Assembly (NCBI GenBank): GCA_004352715.1
Contig: SCFE01000105.1
Location: 316,914 to 380,913, forward strand
DNA length: 64,000 nucleotides
Origin: Hofstenia miamia
Lineage: Eukaryota > Xenacoelomorpha > Acoela
Reading direction: 5' to 3'
In this document: piece after piece, positions 12,629 through 23,955 of the stretch
Layout of the letters: each line of letters begins with the position of its first letter
Numbering within the stretch: position 1 is the stretch's first letter
Position numbers and translations under genes: made by a program
Notes under the pieces: generated by a model
Told to the model about the DNA's origin: nothing
The model's database searches: none
The model's input: only the letters and a program-made list of their open reading frames with translations

Positions 12629-13884
12629 CTGAATAAAATTGGGAATCATGCTATTAATATTACATGAATAATAAGGAAACGTAAAACATGAAACAGTATC
12701 AAGTATCATTGTTGTTATCTTCTGAAATGAGTCATAAAGATACTTTAACACCATTATTGTATAATTCTAAGTGGGTCATTCAGTTGATAACTACTAGATG
12801 TGTCCGTTTGAAAATCTTGAGTAGGCCCGCATGCACAAGGATGTGGCACTCACAATATTCTGATAGAAATCCCTTTATTGATATAATTATTATGTTCGCA
12901 ATAAATAACTGCAATAATGGCCATATGAAGAGCAGGAAGAAATACGGTAAGCTAACAAAAGCATTTATCCATTATTACAAGCTAAACTTTCAATGTCAAC
13001 GCTATTGGAATAGTCTATTTCAGTGAACAATGTTCAGGCTGACCTTTTTCAATTGCAGGGTGTAATAAAGTTCTGAAGTGTGCGGTAACAATCGCTTGCA
13101 GGGTAACTTGGCAATTCGACAAAGGCAAACGTTGTCGGATCATTTGTAGTATTTCTATTTATACGATTAGTGAATGGTTGGTAACAACGTTTTAAAGAAA
13201 TAATTTCATTATATCAATGTCGATTTTAAAAAAATTGATATTTATTTTATAATAGGAAAGTTTTTTGGGACTGGCCGTATTTAAAGGGTCACTCTAAGAA
13301 ATAGCAAATAAATAGAAAAAAATTACAATAGAAGACATGCCTAAATATAAAACAAATCGTCCAGAAAAACTTCTAACAATCAACTGCACAAACACACTAT
13401 GAGTATAACGATTGCAACTAATTCAAATTTTGGGAAAAGACCAAATATCTTTCACTTGAAAGCATTAAAAGAAATTATTTAATCAATTTGTGTTGCCTGT
13501 GAGAAATGTGGAAATAAGTAGTTTTACAAACGTGAAATGACATTTTTAATGAGTTTTTACAATTAATATAACAAGTAATGGGAATCATTATCGGAAAATT
13601 GTTGTGAAATATGCTACCACGACATTCCATAAATAATGGTCATATTAAAATCGTGTCAATTCCATTATTGTATAATATGGTATTATTGGCCTTAGTTCAT
13701 TATTGTCTTACACCACCGCCAATACATGCAACATAAGATTAAAATAGTGTACAGCCTTTTAAAAATTTTTGTTAGAATTTTAGGGACTGTCAAATTCTTA
13801 TCAACCCCTCCTTTTTGCTTGTCAAGCCCCTTTAGGTGGCTACAGGCCTGTTAGATATTCCTGTTTTTGATAATTTCAAACATT

Positions 13885-14602
13885 TTTCAGTAATAATTTC
13901 TCTTTTGTGTGTTCTTCATTTGTCCAAAGCTAGTGATAAGCCCCTTATCTTTTTTTAAACTTATCTGCGCTCTCTAAAACTCTACGCGCATCCCGTCTCG
14001 TTTTAAAAGTGACCAACAGAGATCTTTTGTCGAAAGATATCCTGATAGCATTTACCAAGTCTGTGAATATAATCATTATCATCAATTTTAGTAACAGTAT
14101 CATCTACACGATGTAATATATTTTCAATCACGTTTGGTTCCTTTTGTTTTCTTAACACCAAATTATTTGCATTAAATTCCTCTATATCATTAATTTTTAC
14201 AGATTCGGTTGCATCCAATGAATGTTTGGTGCTTCTCGTTAGCTCAACGGTTTGTTTGACAAATTGTCTATCCACTGCTTTTTTATGTTCCTTGATAGTT
14301 TCTGTAATTTTAGTTTCTAAGGATAATGCAGCATTTTCAGTATTTTTCATTGTTTTCTCAACATCAACTGTTGTGACAGTCAATCTAGAAATTATTTCTT
14401 TTTTTTTCCAAATGATAGTCATTGCAGAGTGACAATAGAAACTAGTAAAATTGGTATTCCAATGCATTAATATATATAATTGTGAAGTTATGTTGTAAAT
14501 CCGATGTAAATTCCTCAGGTGTGAATTTTTGGGGTGATATATTTCAAGTGATCCGAATAAATAAATCAATTCTACTGTAATATGCAACTGATATACTCGC
14601 AT
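13885..14602 (-). pseudogene. LINE ORF1-like nucleic-acid-binding protein relic
   Basis: The minus-strand frame at 14003-14602 has a coiled-coil-like middle (DVEKTMKNTENAALSLETK) and ends with YIHRLGK, then QKISVGHF. After a one-base shift near 14005 the other frame continues FKTRRDARRVLESADKFKK to a stop at 13945-13947. The order coiled coil, HRLGK, (R)PI-V-F, RDA-VL--A matches the RRM-type core of ORF1 proteins of L1-like and other LINEs. The first 50 or so codons from 14602 are probably flank. The copy is broken and has no matching ORF2 beside it. Which LINE family it belongs to is not clear. Confidence 0.55.
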
Positions 14603-16053
14603 AATTTATAGAATGAACCATCTATTAAGTCATACAGCACATATAATTTGGTGCTGCGCACTACGTCATAATTTTGTCAATTTTTCAATCAACGCATTAA
14701 CCTGGATGTTGCAACTTTTAAATAATTGTTAATTGCATATAAGTCCCTTGAAAATCAATCATCAAAGCCTGTTCTTGCTTATCTCATTCATTCATTCATT
14801 TATAATACTCATTTAATTTACACTGGTGTGTATTTTCAAATCTAAAAAAATAACTGATTAAAAAACACGACAGAGCATAAGTGGGCTCTAAAAGAAGTTC
14901 TAATTTTACAAAAAAATCAACTTGTAAAACATTCCTAGCGGTAAGCATTTAATTCAAATATGACTACCAAATTTCTCAAAATCCATATTTTAACACATAA
15001 AATACATGGATTACTAAATAAATCCAATTGTTGGTAAAAATATTTAGTGCCTCGAGGGTCAAGACTACAAGTGAGCAAGACTCTTTAATGTAAAAAGCTT
15101 TGAAGAATAATTAATGTAATAATTTTTTTATTTGAATTCTACAGGATCTTTTAGACCAAAAGATTTTCTATGTCATTTCTTTGGAATGGGAGTAGGACTA
15201 TAATAGAAGAAACGACGTCAACGGATTTCAGAACATGATTGCAAAATTTGGGTAATTAGAATTCATTGCATGGGACCGCATTGAGATACAAAGATTTTGG
15301 GATTAGGAACAAATCTAGTGAGACTAAATAGAACTGCATCAATAGTATTCTCGCTCTGCAGAAGCGCATCCTATAAATAGAGAAAGAAGCTAATGTCATG
15401 AATATGAAATATCATTTTTAATGATTTATAATGTACATTGAACAATTTTATTGTGACTACTATTAAAATACTATAATACGTTAAATTTATCGCGGAAATA
15501 TTCTATTAAACAAAGCTTTATATTTAAAGTTAGTGTAGTATGTAGAAGCAAGGTACATATGAGCCTCTTGTCCAAATCAACATGCACAGTCATCTCCAAG
15601 GCTGGACACACTTTAAAAAGTTAATAAGTTCTCAGGCTGGTGTTCAAATTTTCAAAAAGGGGTTATAAAAAACATAAAAATACAAAAAGTAGTAATATTC
15701 AAATACATCAGTGGTCGAAAACAGATTTAGGTAATTCATCGTACTATTAATAGTGAAAGTCTGTACAATTAATAAGATTTTAGTCCAAAGGCATAGTTTC
15801 TGACATGTAGACAAAATTTAAAAGCTGCTTGTCATACAATACAGGCCAAAAGAAAAGTCCAAATAAATATAAACCTTAAATAAGAATAGCAAAAAAGTGA
15901 ACTTAAAATTTTAGAAAGAGAGTGGAAAAATGTAGTTTTAATTAGGGCCAAAAATGTTTTACTTAGCGTCGTAAGATACCTTAACGTCAAAAAATAGTGT
16001 TTTTTCTTGGCGCTAAATAATTAAGATCATTTTAATTAACTCCCGATATTCAG

Positions 16054-16125
16054 CCTGTATTGGTCAATTGCAAACGTAAAGTTCGCATTGGGTTAGTGTT
16101 ATGGAAATCCATGATTTTTGCTACT
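16054..16125 (+). repeat. Dispersed 65-70 bp repeat, copy 1
   Basis: Begins CAGCCTGTATTGGTCAATTG and ends near AAATCCATGATT. Related copies form an inverted pair at 31427-31495 and 31556-31622. Confidence 0.6.
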
Positions 16126-16254
16126 TAATATTTTGTCCACATACATGTGTAAGCATCTACGTAAGTGTTAGCCCTCCAAAATTGTGAAATTGCTTTGCAT
16201 TCAAGCGTTCCATGGCTCCTATATTTTACGGATCTCTATAACAGGCAGACAGCG

Positions 16255-16375
16255 GACGCTCACTAGTTACCTCAATTAGTAGCCTTGGTTGGTGAAACCT
16301 GGAGAGGCGCAACCCTCTCAACTGAAGTTCGGCTTTCGGCTTCACTCTGCTGATCAGACTCAACACATCATCAGC
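16255..16375 (+). other. GC-richer segment with short hairpins (possible tRNA-derived SINE head)
   Basis: In an AT-rich intron this segment contains GAGAGG-CGCAA-CCCTCTC and GAAG-TTCGGCTTTCGG-CTTC stems. TAGCCTTGGTTGG resembles a polymerase III A box and AGTTCGGCTTT a poor B box about 40 bases on. No tail or target duplication was found, so the SINE reading is weak. Confidence 0.2.
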
Positions 16376-17290
16376 ACTAATTATAAACTTGTTCCGTGCA
16401 TGTATATTTTGAAATAGAATTTAGCAATTTTTTAAAGTGATAATTAGAAATTCACTATGATTTATTAGTTATAAATAAACTTAATAAATGTCACAAAAAA
16501 TGGGATTTGCTTTAACGAAATTTCTTTATTGAACTCACGAAAAAGCTATTTGACGGCTAATTGACATCTACTTTTAGTCCAATGTGAATGCTAAAACCAA
16601 GTAAGGAATCCACCGGGAAACTGAGTTAATTAATGCACGCATGGCCGACCAATGCGTGATTCGGAATTACAAAAAATATTTCAAGATCCTCCAATCAATA
16701 TCGATGTATTGTCCAATTAACGAACTATGACACATCTTTGATAGCAATTCATTCAAGACAGTTAAATGCACACTTCAACCTTTTTCCAAATCATTACCAA
16801 AAAAATGTTTTATGCACTCATGCAATATTGAATTATAGAATTCTGCTTAACTTTTGTACAAATTTTCAGTCAAAATAACTCTGTTCCTATTTTTATGATT
16901 AATGATATTGACAGAATTTTTTATCATATGCCAGATTCACCTATGCACAGAATTTTTTGAAATATTTAGTATCAATATGATATTGGTGTGTTGCTTTCTT
17001 AACTAGGTATCATTTTGATGCAATGCAAGAAAATAAAGGAAATGAGCACTTGAGCATTCCGTGCATTGCAATATGATAAGTTTTTTTTGCAAATTTAGGC
17101 TCAGAACATTACATTTATGATTAAAAAATGAGCTTCGCAATATCCAATCTTATTTCAATTTTTTGAAAATATTGCATCGTAGAAACTGCTTAGAAACTAA
17201 TTATTAATATTTTTCGTTGCAAATTTTTATTCCTTCTTGCTCTCAAATATCAATATTTTACACAATTGTATTTTTGTACAATACATTTAG

Positions 17291-17493
17291 ATTTAAAAGA
17301 GATTCCATCATTTGAGCTACTAAAGAATAAATCTTCAAAGCATATGATGTTGCTGGGAGCTGCTTTGAGGGGACCAACTGATTGGGAGCACCAACAGCAG
17401 CTTTCGCTCTCCTGCAATGCAAGAGGTTTTTTAAATGGGGATAAAAACGTTGGAAAGCTAGAATATTTCATCGTTGATGATTATGAAGACATA
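17291..17493 (+). CDS. Exon 2 of the five-exon gene
   Basis: The acceptor is ...ATACATTTAG at 17290 and the donor GTAAGA at 17494. The exon starts with two bases that complete a codon with the single base left by exon 1 (GAT, Asp) and ends on a codon boundary. It encodes LKEIPSFELLKNKSSKHMML, then GAALRGPTDWEHQQQ, a CNARGF segment, and KLEYFIVDDYEDI. There is an NKS sequon. Amino-acid composition and the lack of stops across the exon look like a real coding exon. No known domain is recognised. Confidence 0.6.
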
Positions 17494-17990
17494 GTAAGAC
17501 GGTACCGATTCAATATTTTTTAATGACATTATCTTTATATTAAAGTTTTAAAATTAATCTAAGAGTCCGTTTTGTCAAATCATGCAAATTTCTATAAAAA
17601 ATTAAATACTTCCTTTTCTAATCTGCGTAATCTGATGTAATGTTGCTTGAGGACCAAACGCTTATGCATTTTTTGTTGTATAACATTTTCGATCTTAGTG
17701 AAAGAATTTGGTCTTACATTTCAAAGACATACAGCCGTGGCCATTAGCATCGGGATAAAGGTGTTAAATTATTGAATCTTTGACTCCCTGGCGCTGGCTT
17801 TGGTTGAAGGCTTGCTTCAATCATAAATTTATATTTGATAAAATCGCTTCTCTTAACTCTGTCAAATGTTCATAATCGTTAGCTTATTAGAATAAAATGA
17901 AAATGTGAACCATAGCGCTAGCTGAATATAAAGAAATCTTTCTCAATTGGATTCTGCTTTCTACTGTTCATATCTATGGCTATAACCGGT

Positions 17991-17993
<3 letters not shown>

Positions 17994-18031
<38 letters not shown>
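17994..18031 (+). repeat. (GA)n microsatellite at the 3' end of LINE D
   Basis: About 19 GA units. Read on LINE D's strand this is (TC)n directly after its 3' end, GGTAAATAAATTTTT. Confidence 0.9.
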
Positions 18032-18035
<4 letters not shown>

Positions 18036-18617
18036 TTTATTTACCTCGAGACATTAAGGTTGAATGATAGTAAATTGTACAAGAAATAAAAAAATATACA
18101 CAAAGATCACTAATATACTACTTGGTAAGACACCATCAGCTGAGCAGGAATAAAAGAACGCGTAAGGCGATTAGTGCTCCAAGGGAATGTGATTTCGCGG
18201 ATATGTCGTAGGTTGTAGTCAATAGATCGCGTGTTGGGAATAAACTGGTTAAGGAAGTGACAAGGAGACATTGCTTGTTTAAATAATTTGTTGTAAGCAG
18301 CCCGACGTCTTTCCGCAACTCGTTCACAGCCAAAATGATTAAGGGCATCTGCATACGATAGGCGACCATGAGTGATAATTCTAAGTGCCCGTTTTCGAAT
18401 CCGCTCTAAACTATCGCACTGGGCTTTGGTAAAGCCGTGGTAGAAAACAGGAGCAGCATACTCAAGAACAGACTGAATAAACAGTGAATAAACCTCTTTC
18501 ACGGAGAGGAGGATAACATCCTCAAAAGGGAATAGTCGTTTTTAATGTGTTGATCCCACTTGAGATTGTCCTGTATGGTAACGCCTAGAAGTTTCACCTC
18601 ATGGATACGGTCGATAC
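18032..18617 (-). mobile_element. LINE D, 3' part (split by hAT-A)
   Basis: Minus-strand coding remnant of a Jockey/CR1-type LINE: RIHEVKLLGVTIQDNLKWD at 18609-18540, then after a frame break SVLEYAAPVFYHG and LERIRKRALRIITHG in 18502-18110, finishing with the RSFIPAQL tail common at the C-terminus of these polymerases. The 5' part continues at 26487-26872 on the far side of hAT-A. The two halves share GTCGATAC, the duplicated target. Confidence 0.8.
18610..18617 (+). repeat. Target duplication of hAT-A, left (GTCGATAC)
   Basis: Perfect 8-bp match to 26487-26494 on the other side of the element. Confidence 0.85.
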
Positions 18618-18650
18618 CAGAGGCGTATTCTCTTTCCCTAGTAAATACGT

Positions 18651-18768
18651 TTGGAAAATTTGGCAAATATTTGCCAAATATTTGGATGAAAATGCATAAT
18701 TTTTGTAAATGGAAATATTCCAAATATTTGGCAAATATTTGCCAAATAATTGCCAAATTTTCCAAATT
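18651..18768. repeat. Long AT palindrome built on GGCAAATATTTGCC
   Basis: A left arm (TTTGGAAAATTTGGCAAATA...) and a right arm (...TATTTGCCAAATAATTGCC then AAATTTTCCAAA) pair over roughly 36-47 bases, with a short unpaired centre near 18690-18715. It lies 30 bases inside hAT-A's left end. Confidence 0.75.
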
Positions 18769-19065
18769 TGTACAATTTGTACATCCATTATTTTACAGCG
18801 TATTTGAATAAATAAAAGTGTGCGTAATATATAATAAACTATTTCAAACATTTTTGAAACCAATATAACGAAAATTTCAACTTTTTATTGACTACTATTA
18901 TAAACAATTAAAATATTTATATATCTAAGAATAATTTATGCAACATTTAAGTACGCAATTAGTACTAGTTATGGACTAGCGTTATCACCTGTGTTCATTT
19001 ACTTTTTTATGTTGATACCAGAAATAATTTTTAAACCTACCATACTTATATGTGTTTAAATTATA

Positions 19066-20065
19066 NNNNNNNNNNNNNNNNNNNNNNNNNNNNNNNNNNN
19101 NNNNNNNNNNNNNNNNNNNNNNNNNNNNNNNNNNNNNNNNNNNNNNNNNNNNNNNNNNNNNNNNNNNNNNNNNNNNNNNNNNNNNNNNNNNNNNNNNNNN
19201 NNNNNNNNNNNNNNNNNNNNNNNNNNNNNNNNNNNNNNNNNNNNNNNNNNNNNNNNNNNNNNNNNNNNNNNNNNNNNNNNNNNNNNNNNNNNNNNNNNNN
19301 NNNNNNNNNNNNNNNNNNNNNNNNNNNNNNNNNNNNNNNNNNNNNNNNNNNNNNNNNNNNNNNNNNNNNNNNNNNNNNNNNNNNNNNNNNNNNNNNNNNN
19401 NNNNNNNNNNNNNNNNNNNNNNNNNNNNNNNNNNNNNNNNNNNNNNNNNNNNNNNNNNNNNNNNNNNNNNNNNNNNNNNNNNNNNNNNNNNNNNNNNNNN
19501 NNNNNNNNNNNNNNNNNNNNNNNNNNNNNNNNNNNNNNNNNNNNNNNNNNNNNNNNNNNNNNNNNNNNNNNNNNNNNNNNNNNNNNNNNNNNNNNNNNNN
19601 NNNNNNNNNNNNNNNNNNNNNNNNNNNNNNNNNNNNNNNNNNNNNNNNNNNNNNNNNNNNNNNNNNNNNNNNNNNNNNNNNNNNNNNNNNNNNNNNNNNN
19701 NNNNNNNNNNNNNNNNNNNNNNNNNNNNNNNNNNNNNNNNNNNNNNNNNNNNNNNNNNNNNNNNNNNNNNNNNNNNNNNNNNNNNNNNNNNNNNNNNNNN
19801 NNNNNNNNNNNNNNNNNNNNNNNNNNNNNNNNNNNNNNNNNNNNNNNNNNNNNNNNNNNNNNNNNNNNNNNNNNNNNNNNNNNNNNNNNNNNNNNNNNNN
19901 NNNNNNNNNNNNNNNNNNNNNNNNNNNNNNNNNNNNNNNNNNNNNNNNNNNNNNNNNNNNNNNNNNNNNNNNNNNNNNNNNNNNNNNNNNNNNNNNNNNN
20001 NNNNNNNNNNNNNNNNNNNNNNNNNNNNNNNNNNNNNNNNNNNNNNNNNNNNNNNNNNNNNNNNN
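19066..20065. other. 1000-N assembly gap
   Basis: Exactly 1000 Ns, so probably a placeholder size. It cuts the coiled-coil end of the TRIM-type pseudogene. Confidence 0.95.
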
Positions 20066-20668
20066 TAAGATTTCAAATTTTCAGCCTGTGAGTTTATAAT
20101 TTTTACATTTTTTGCAATGTCTGTCAGTATTTCTGCTTGCTGTTGAATTGTTCGTTTAGCATGACAATCATGAAAAACCAATTCACAAACTTACACAAAG
20201 CAATTTCTTACAATTGGCATCATTGCAATAATATTCCAATTTCTTAGTGTGCTCTTTGCAGTAAGGAATAGCTTTTGAACTCAAGGAGTATAGAGTGTGG
20301 CTTTCTGTTCTTTTTCCTTTTTCATGCTTAAGGCGACAGCTCATGCAAAGTACTTTCCTGCAATCTTTGCATAAATGAACTTCGATTGGTTCAATATCGT
20401 CATCATACACATCGCAAAAATTAAAAGGTTCTTCAGTTTTACTTTCAAAAGACTCAAGTAGTCTAATAAACTCTGCTATGTAAAAGTCATCTTTTATTGA
20501 TTTAACCTTCTTTTTCTTTCAGCACACTGGGCAACTAATAGTTTGTTGGTTTTTAGAATAGTTGTTAATCCATTGCTAGCAGAAAGAATGAAGACAACTT
20601 AAGGTAACTGGATCTTTATAAATTTCCAAACACAAAGAGCCTGTTAACAGTTCCTGATAATTTGCCAT
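20066..20668 (-). pseudogene. TRIM-like RING/B-box protein, broken, inside hAT-A
   Basis: From an ATG at 20668 the minus strand reads a degenerate RING (LCLEIYKDPVTLSCLHSFC, then ISCPVC), interrupted by in-frame TAG and TGA codons and lacking its first cysteine. A B-box 1-like segment follows (LCKDCRKVLCMSCRLKH), then B-box 2 (YCKEHTKKLEYYCNDANC, KKLLCVS), a frameshift near 20185, the last B-box residues (FHDCHAK), and the start of a coiled coil (IQQQAEILTDIAKNVKI) cut by the gap. This is the order of TRIM ubiquitin ligases. There is no intron across the region. It may be a host gene fragment captured by the transposon, a retrocopy inserted in it, or an element-encoded protein. Confidence 0.7.
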
Positions 20669-20797
20669 TCTCTCTAAATTGTAAAGTAAACATTACCTAC
20701 TTCCTCATATAGAATAAAACATGTTCAACACTGTTGACTTGGTAATCTTGCAATCTGTGCTAGAGCTTTTGTTTAATTTAACAGTTAAAGACGGTTT

Positions 20798-20993
20798 GGG
20801 GTACTTTTTGTACCTCAGAGCTCTTAATTCTTTAATAGTTTAAAAGATTTAAATGAAACGTGCTGACATTTATGAGTTTTCAATAAAAAACATCGAAATA
20901 CCATACTTAAAAGTTTCAACAAAATTTGTGCACAACTACCTGAAATATTGTTGTATACTACGTAAACACTGTTTGGGGTAGTTTTTGTACCCC
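20798..20993. repeat. Two copies of a GGGGTA...TACCCC hairpin
   Basis: GGGGTACTTTTTGTACCTC at 20798-20816 and GGGGTAGTTTTTGTACCCC at 20975-20993, each preceded by TTT and followed by AGA. The second is a perfect 6-bp stem; the first has one mismatch. Confidence 0.7.
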
Positions 20994-21397
20994 AGATATT
21001 CAGCATCAATCATTTGACTTTTGCATCTTGAAAAACAACGTGGCTACGCAATATTCAAAACTTAAACTGTTTAAGCCCTGACTAGGAACGTATTCTAGAA
21101 TTAAAAATTACATCACCTGTGGTATCTAAATGTGTTTAGTGAAATTTTATAGTCTTGCTAATCAATTGAAAAAGTATATATAAATGAAAATAAACTTTTC
21201 TTGAATTTTAATGTGCATTGTTTTAGATGCTATTCGATCCAATAAATTGATGAAGAACGCAGTAAAAAGTTCAATAGAAGAAGACATCAGGAGCTTTTTA
21301 AAAACAACTATGCTATATTTAATTAATATTAATTGATTATAATTGTTTTATTATTTTGTGTTTTCTAGTGAAGATGCATCATCATAACGATACATAG

Positions 21398-23947
21398 CAG
21401 AGGCGTATTCTCTTTGTGTGCAAGGTGTGCGCCGCACACCTTCTATCCAGCATTTTTATGATTTTACCAGCGTTTTTTCCTATCGCTTATTTGGGAACAG
21501 AGTAAATTTAATACCACATCAAACTGTTTACACTATTTTTATAAATAGTAATTTGTGATTAAATAGAACGCATTGATTTCAGTACTTTCTTATATAACCT
21601 GTGTCTAAATTACAATTTTGGTAAAATTAAAGCATTTCGATTTTTTTGATCTATAATCTATAAATTGGTTTAATTTGCTAGTTTACATGTATTATCTTGT
21701 TTAGCAATCATATCACTGATAAATTAGAATGTTCTAGTTACTTTAATCGTCAATATCGCAAAAGGGTAGGTATTGCAACATCCACACTTCAATGGCGTTT
21801 AATGTTTAAAAGAGCAAGGTGTGCGTTCATATTAACGAACACTACGAAATTAAGCGTAATCGTTGAAATTGCACCCTACCTTTGTCGCCAAACGTTATTG
21901 ATTGGCTCACGAAATGGAAATAGATCATTTCGAGGCGTGCGCTAATGATCACCGCACCTCGAATGAGAAATCAAACGTCTCACTACTCTTAGTTAATTCC
22001 CGCCAAGCAAACATCAATAATAATAGAGAAACTTTTTCAAGTTCTACATTTACATACGTTGGCTGTGGTGTTAAGCTAAAACAAATGTTGGGAGTGGCCT
22101 TTATTCGAATTAATTTTATTAGACTATTTTAGTGGCTGAAGCAGTTATTAGCCATGTGCATGTGTACAACACGCAGCCCTGGTTGAACGTGTTTATAAGC
22201 CTGCAAAGGGGGCTCATCAATGCTAGGCAAAAGCTGTGGAATATGAGCATTAGCTTACTAATGTTTACGGCCAACAAGAAACAGGTTTCTTAGTACGACT
22301 TAATAATGACTGCATACGGTACGGTTAGGTGGGTCGCAGAAATGGATACGGATCGGATCTTCATTTTGAGAAACTTCGGATCAAAAAATTTTTAAAACTT
22401 GTGTATTCGTATATTTTGTAAATTACGCAAATTTTTACATTGAATCCTAATTTAATAATCTCAATCTAAGTGAAATTTTGTAATTGAATTTCATTGTTCA
22501 TACAACAGGTTCCGTGTTATTCTAGGTTATTATAGGTAGGGCAGTGAGCAGGGTTTTACACCAGGGGAATATCTCCGCAATAATTTACCAAAAGTGGTCC
22601 GAATCCCCTCAAATTCCCTAGAAATATTGATGAATTCGACGCTAAGAAATGCATTTCACCACCTTAGTTTATAATTTTTTAATATCATTTACCGAAATTT
22701 TTTTATTTAACCAGTCAAAGGCAATTTTGAAAATCTGACTGAGAGACATTCCACACCTTGCTTACAGGCAAATATTTCATGAGGAATGCAAGCAGCTCTG
22801 CTTCTCTTTGAGGGGGGGACATTCCCCCAGTCCCCCCTCTGGGTGCGCCTTTGGGCATACTATTAATAGGGTGTGTATTTAATGTTGCTGCTATATAATT
22901 CAAAATTTTTGATCCAATTTCAGTAAAATTTAAAATTTATATTTAAATCTCAAATTTTGTTTAAAAAATTGATTTTTCTATCACGGATTTTAATACACTC
23001 TACAACAATTTTTTTAATTTCTTGCAATATAAATTTTGTGGTTGTTCTTTAATTTTCCATTATTTGTGCTAATCTTGTTTTCATCGCCTTAGCTGCAATT
23101 TTGAAGTAAATTTATCGTGTCTGAAACAACTTCAATTCATAGTGACAATGCAAAGTGGTTATTTTTTAATTTGGACATAAAAAATAATACGAGAGGTAAT
23201 ACTATAAGAAACTCAACTATTTAAACTCTATAAATACTTTATGATTATTGTTGATGACAATTTTAGGAACTAGATTATTACAAAGCTTACAAATAAGTTG
23301 ATTTGCATGTATTATTCCGTAAGTATATGTCTATTTTTTTATCTCAAGATAGTGTTGAAGCACTTAATATTTTCTATTCGCATTAAAAAACATAAATATA
23401 TGTTTACTGTTAGAATACTTATTTAAATTCAGATCCCTTTTTTTAAAAGTTCGGGTCCGGATCTTGAAGTTTCGGATCCGGATCGGATCATAAACTGTTG
23501 GATCCGATTCCATCTCTGGTGGGTCATCTATTTCTGCTTTTATTCCAAATATAGAAGTTCGAAAATAATAGCAAATGAGTATTGGTCTTGGTTGAAATTT
23601 AAAAGTTGGTCTGATCACGTACTGGTCCTCTCTGATATTTTAATATTTCGTGATCCTATTAAATAAACTAAAGTATCCATTTCAAATATTTTACTTGATA
23701 TCTGATTTTAAGAAATATTCATTTGAATCATATTTTACGTTAATGTAGAGTATTTAAAAAATTATGCATTTAATCATGTAATGGATGGCTTCAAGTTTAA
23801 GCAATTACTGCACTGATCTCCATTGTAAATTTTGAAACTTTCAGTTCAGTATTGACGTATTTTTATTTAATACAATGACGAAACCAAACCGAACCACTAG
23901 CAACTCTGCACCGCACACTAGGCAAAGTGGCCCACGCTCCGCCACTG
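21398..23947. mobile_element. hAT-B: hAT transposon nested in hAT-A
   Basis: Left end CAGAGGCGTATTCTCTTT is identical to hAT-A's over 18 bases. The right end ...CCACGCTCCGCCACTG matches hAT-A's right end. The 8-bp duplication ATACATAG is perfect (21390-21397 and 23948-23955). A 21-base near-perfect palindrome (AAGGTGTGCG-C-CGCACACCTT) lies 24 bases inside the left end, and similar AAGGTGTGCG or GAGGCGTGCG words recur near 21818 and 21931. No transposase frame is present, so it is non-autonomous. hAT-C is inserted in it. Confidence 0.85.
22337..23518. mobile_element. hAT-C: hAT transposon nested in hAT-B
   Basis: Ends read inward CAGAAATGGATACGGATC (left) and CAGAGATGGAATCGGATC (right). The flanking 8-mers are GTGGGTCG (22329-22336) and GTGGGTCA (23519-23526), a target duplication with one later change. 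Both subterminal regions carry repeated GGATCCGGATC words. No transposase frame. Its right half plus the hAT-B flank recurs at 25103-26154. Confidence 0.75.
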
Positions 23948-23955
23948 ATACATAG

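Larger units (their letters stand above)
10108..17290 (+). other. Intron 1 of the five-exon model
   Basis: Begins GTTTGT and ends ATACATTTAG. It contains the opposite-strand exon at 12331-12628, a LINE ORF1 relic (13885-14602), an (AT)n tract and a dispersed repeat copy (16054-16125). The rest, including 10108-12300 and 14603-16050, shows no feature I can support. Confidence 0.5.

Noticed and set aside
12688-13026. 112-codon plus-strand frame with a good GTAAGC donor at about 12947
   Set aside because: The only usable acceptor gives phase 0 in and phase 1 out, which does not fit the flanking exons, and the protein resembles nothing known.
18985-20181. Long frames crossing the N gaps (also 39686-40744 and 62426-63985)
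   Set aside because: They are open only because Ns contain no stops; only the short resolved flanks carry information.
23364-23618. Arg/Asp-rich minus-strand frame (also 25696-25884)
   Set aside because: Encoded by the GGATCCGGATC repeats in hAT-C's right arm; the frame ignores the element boundary.
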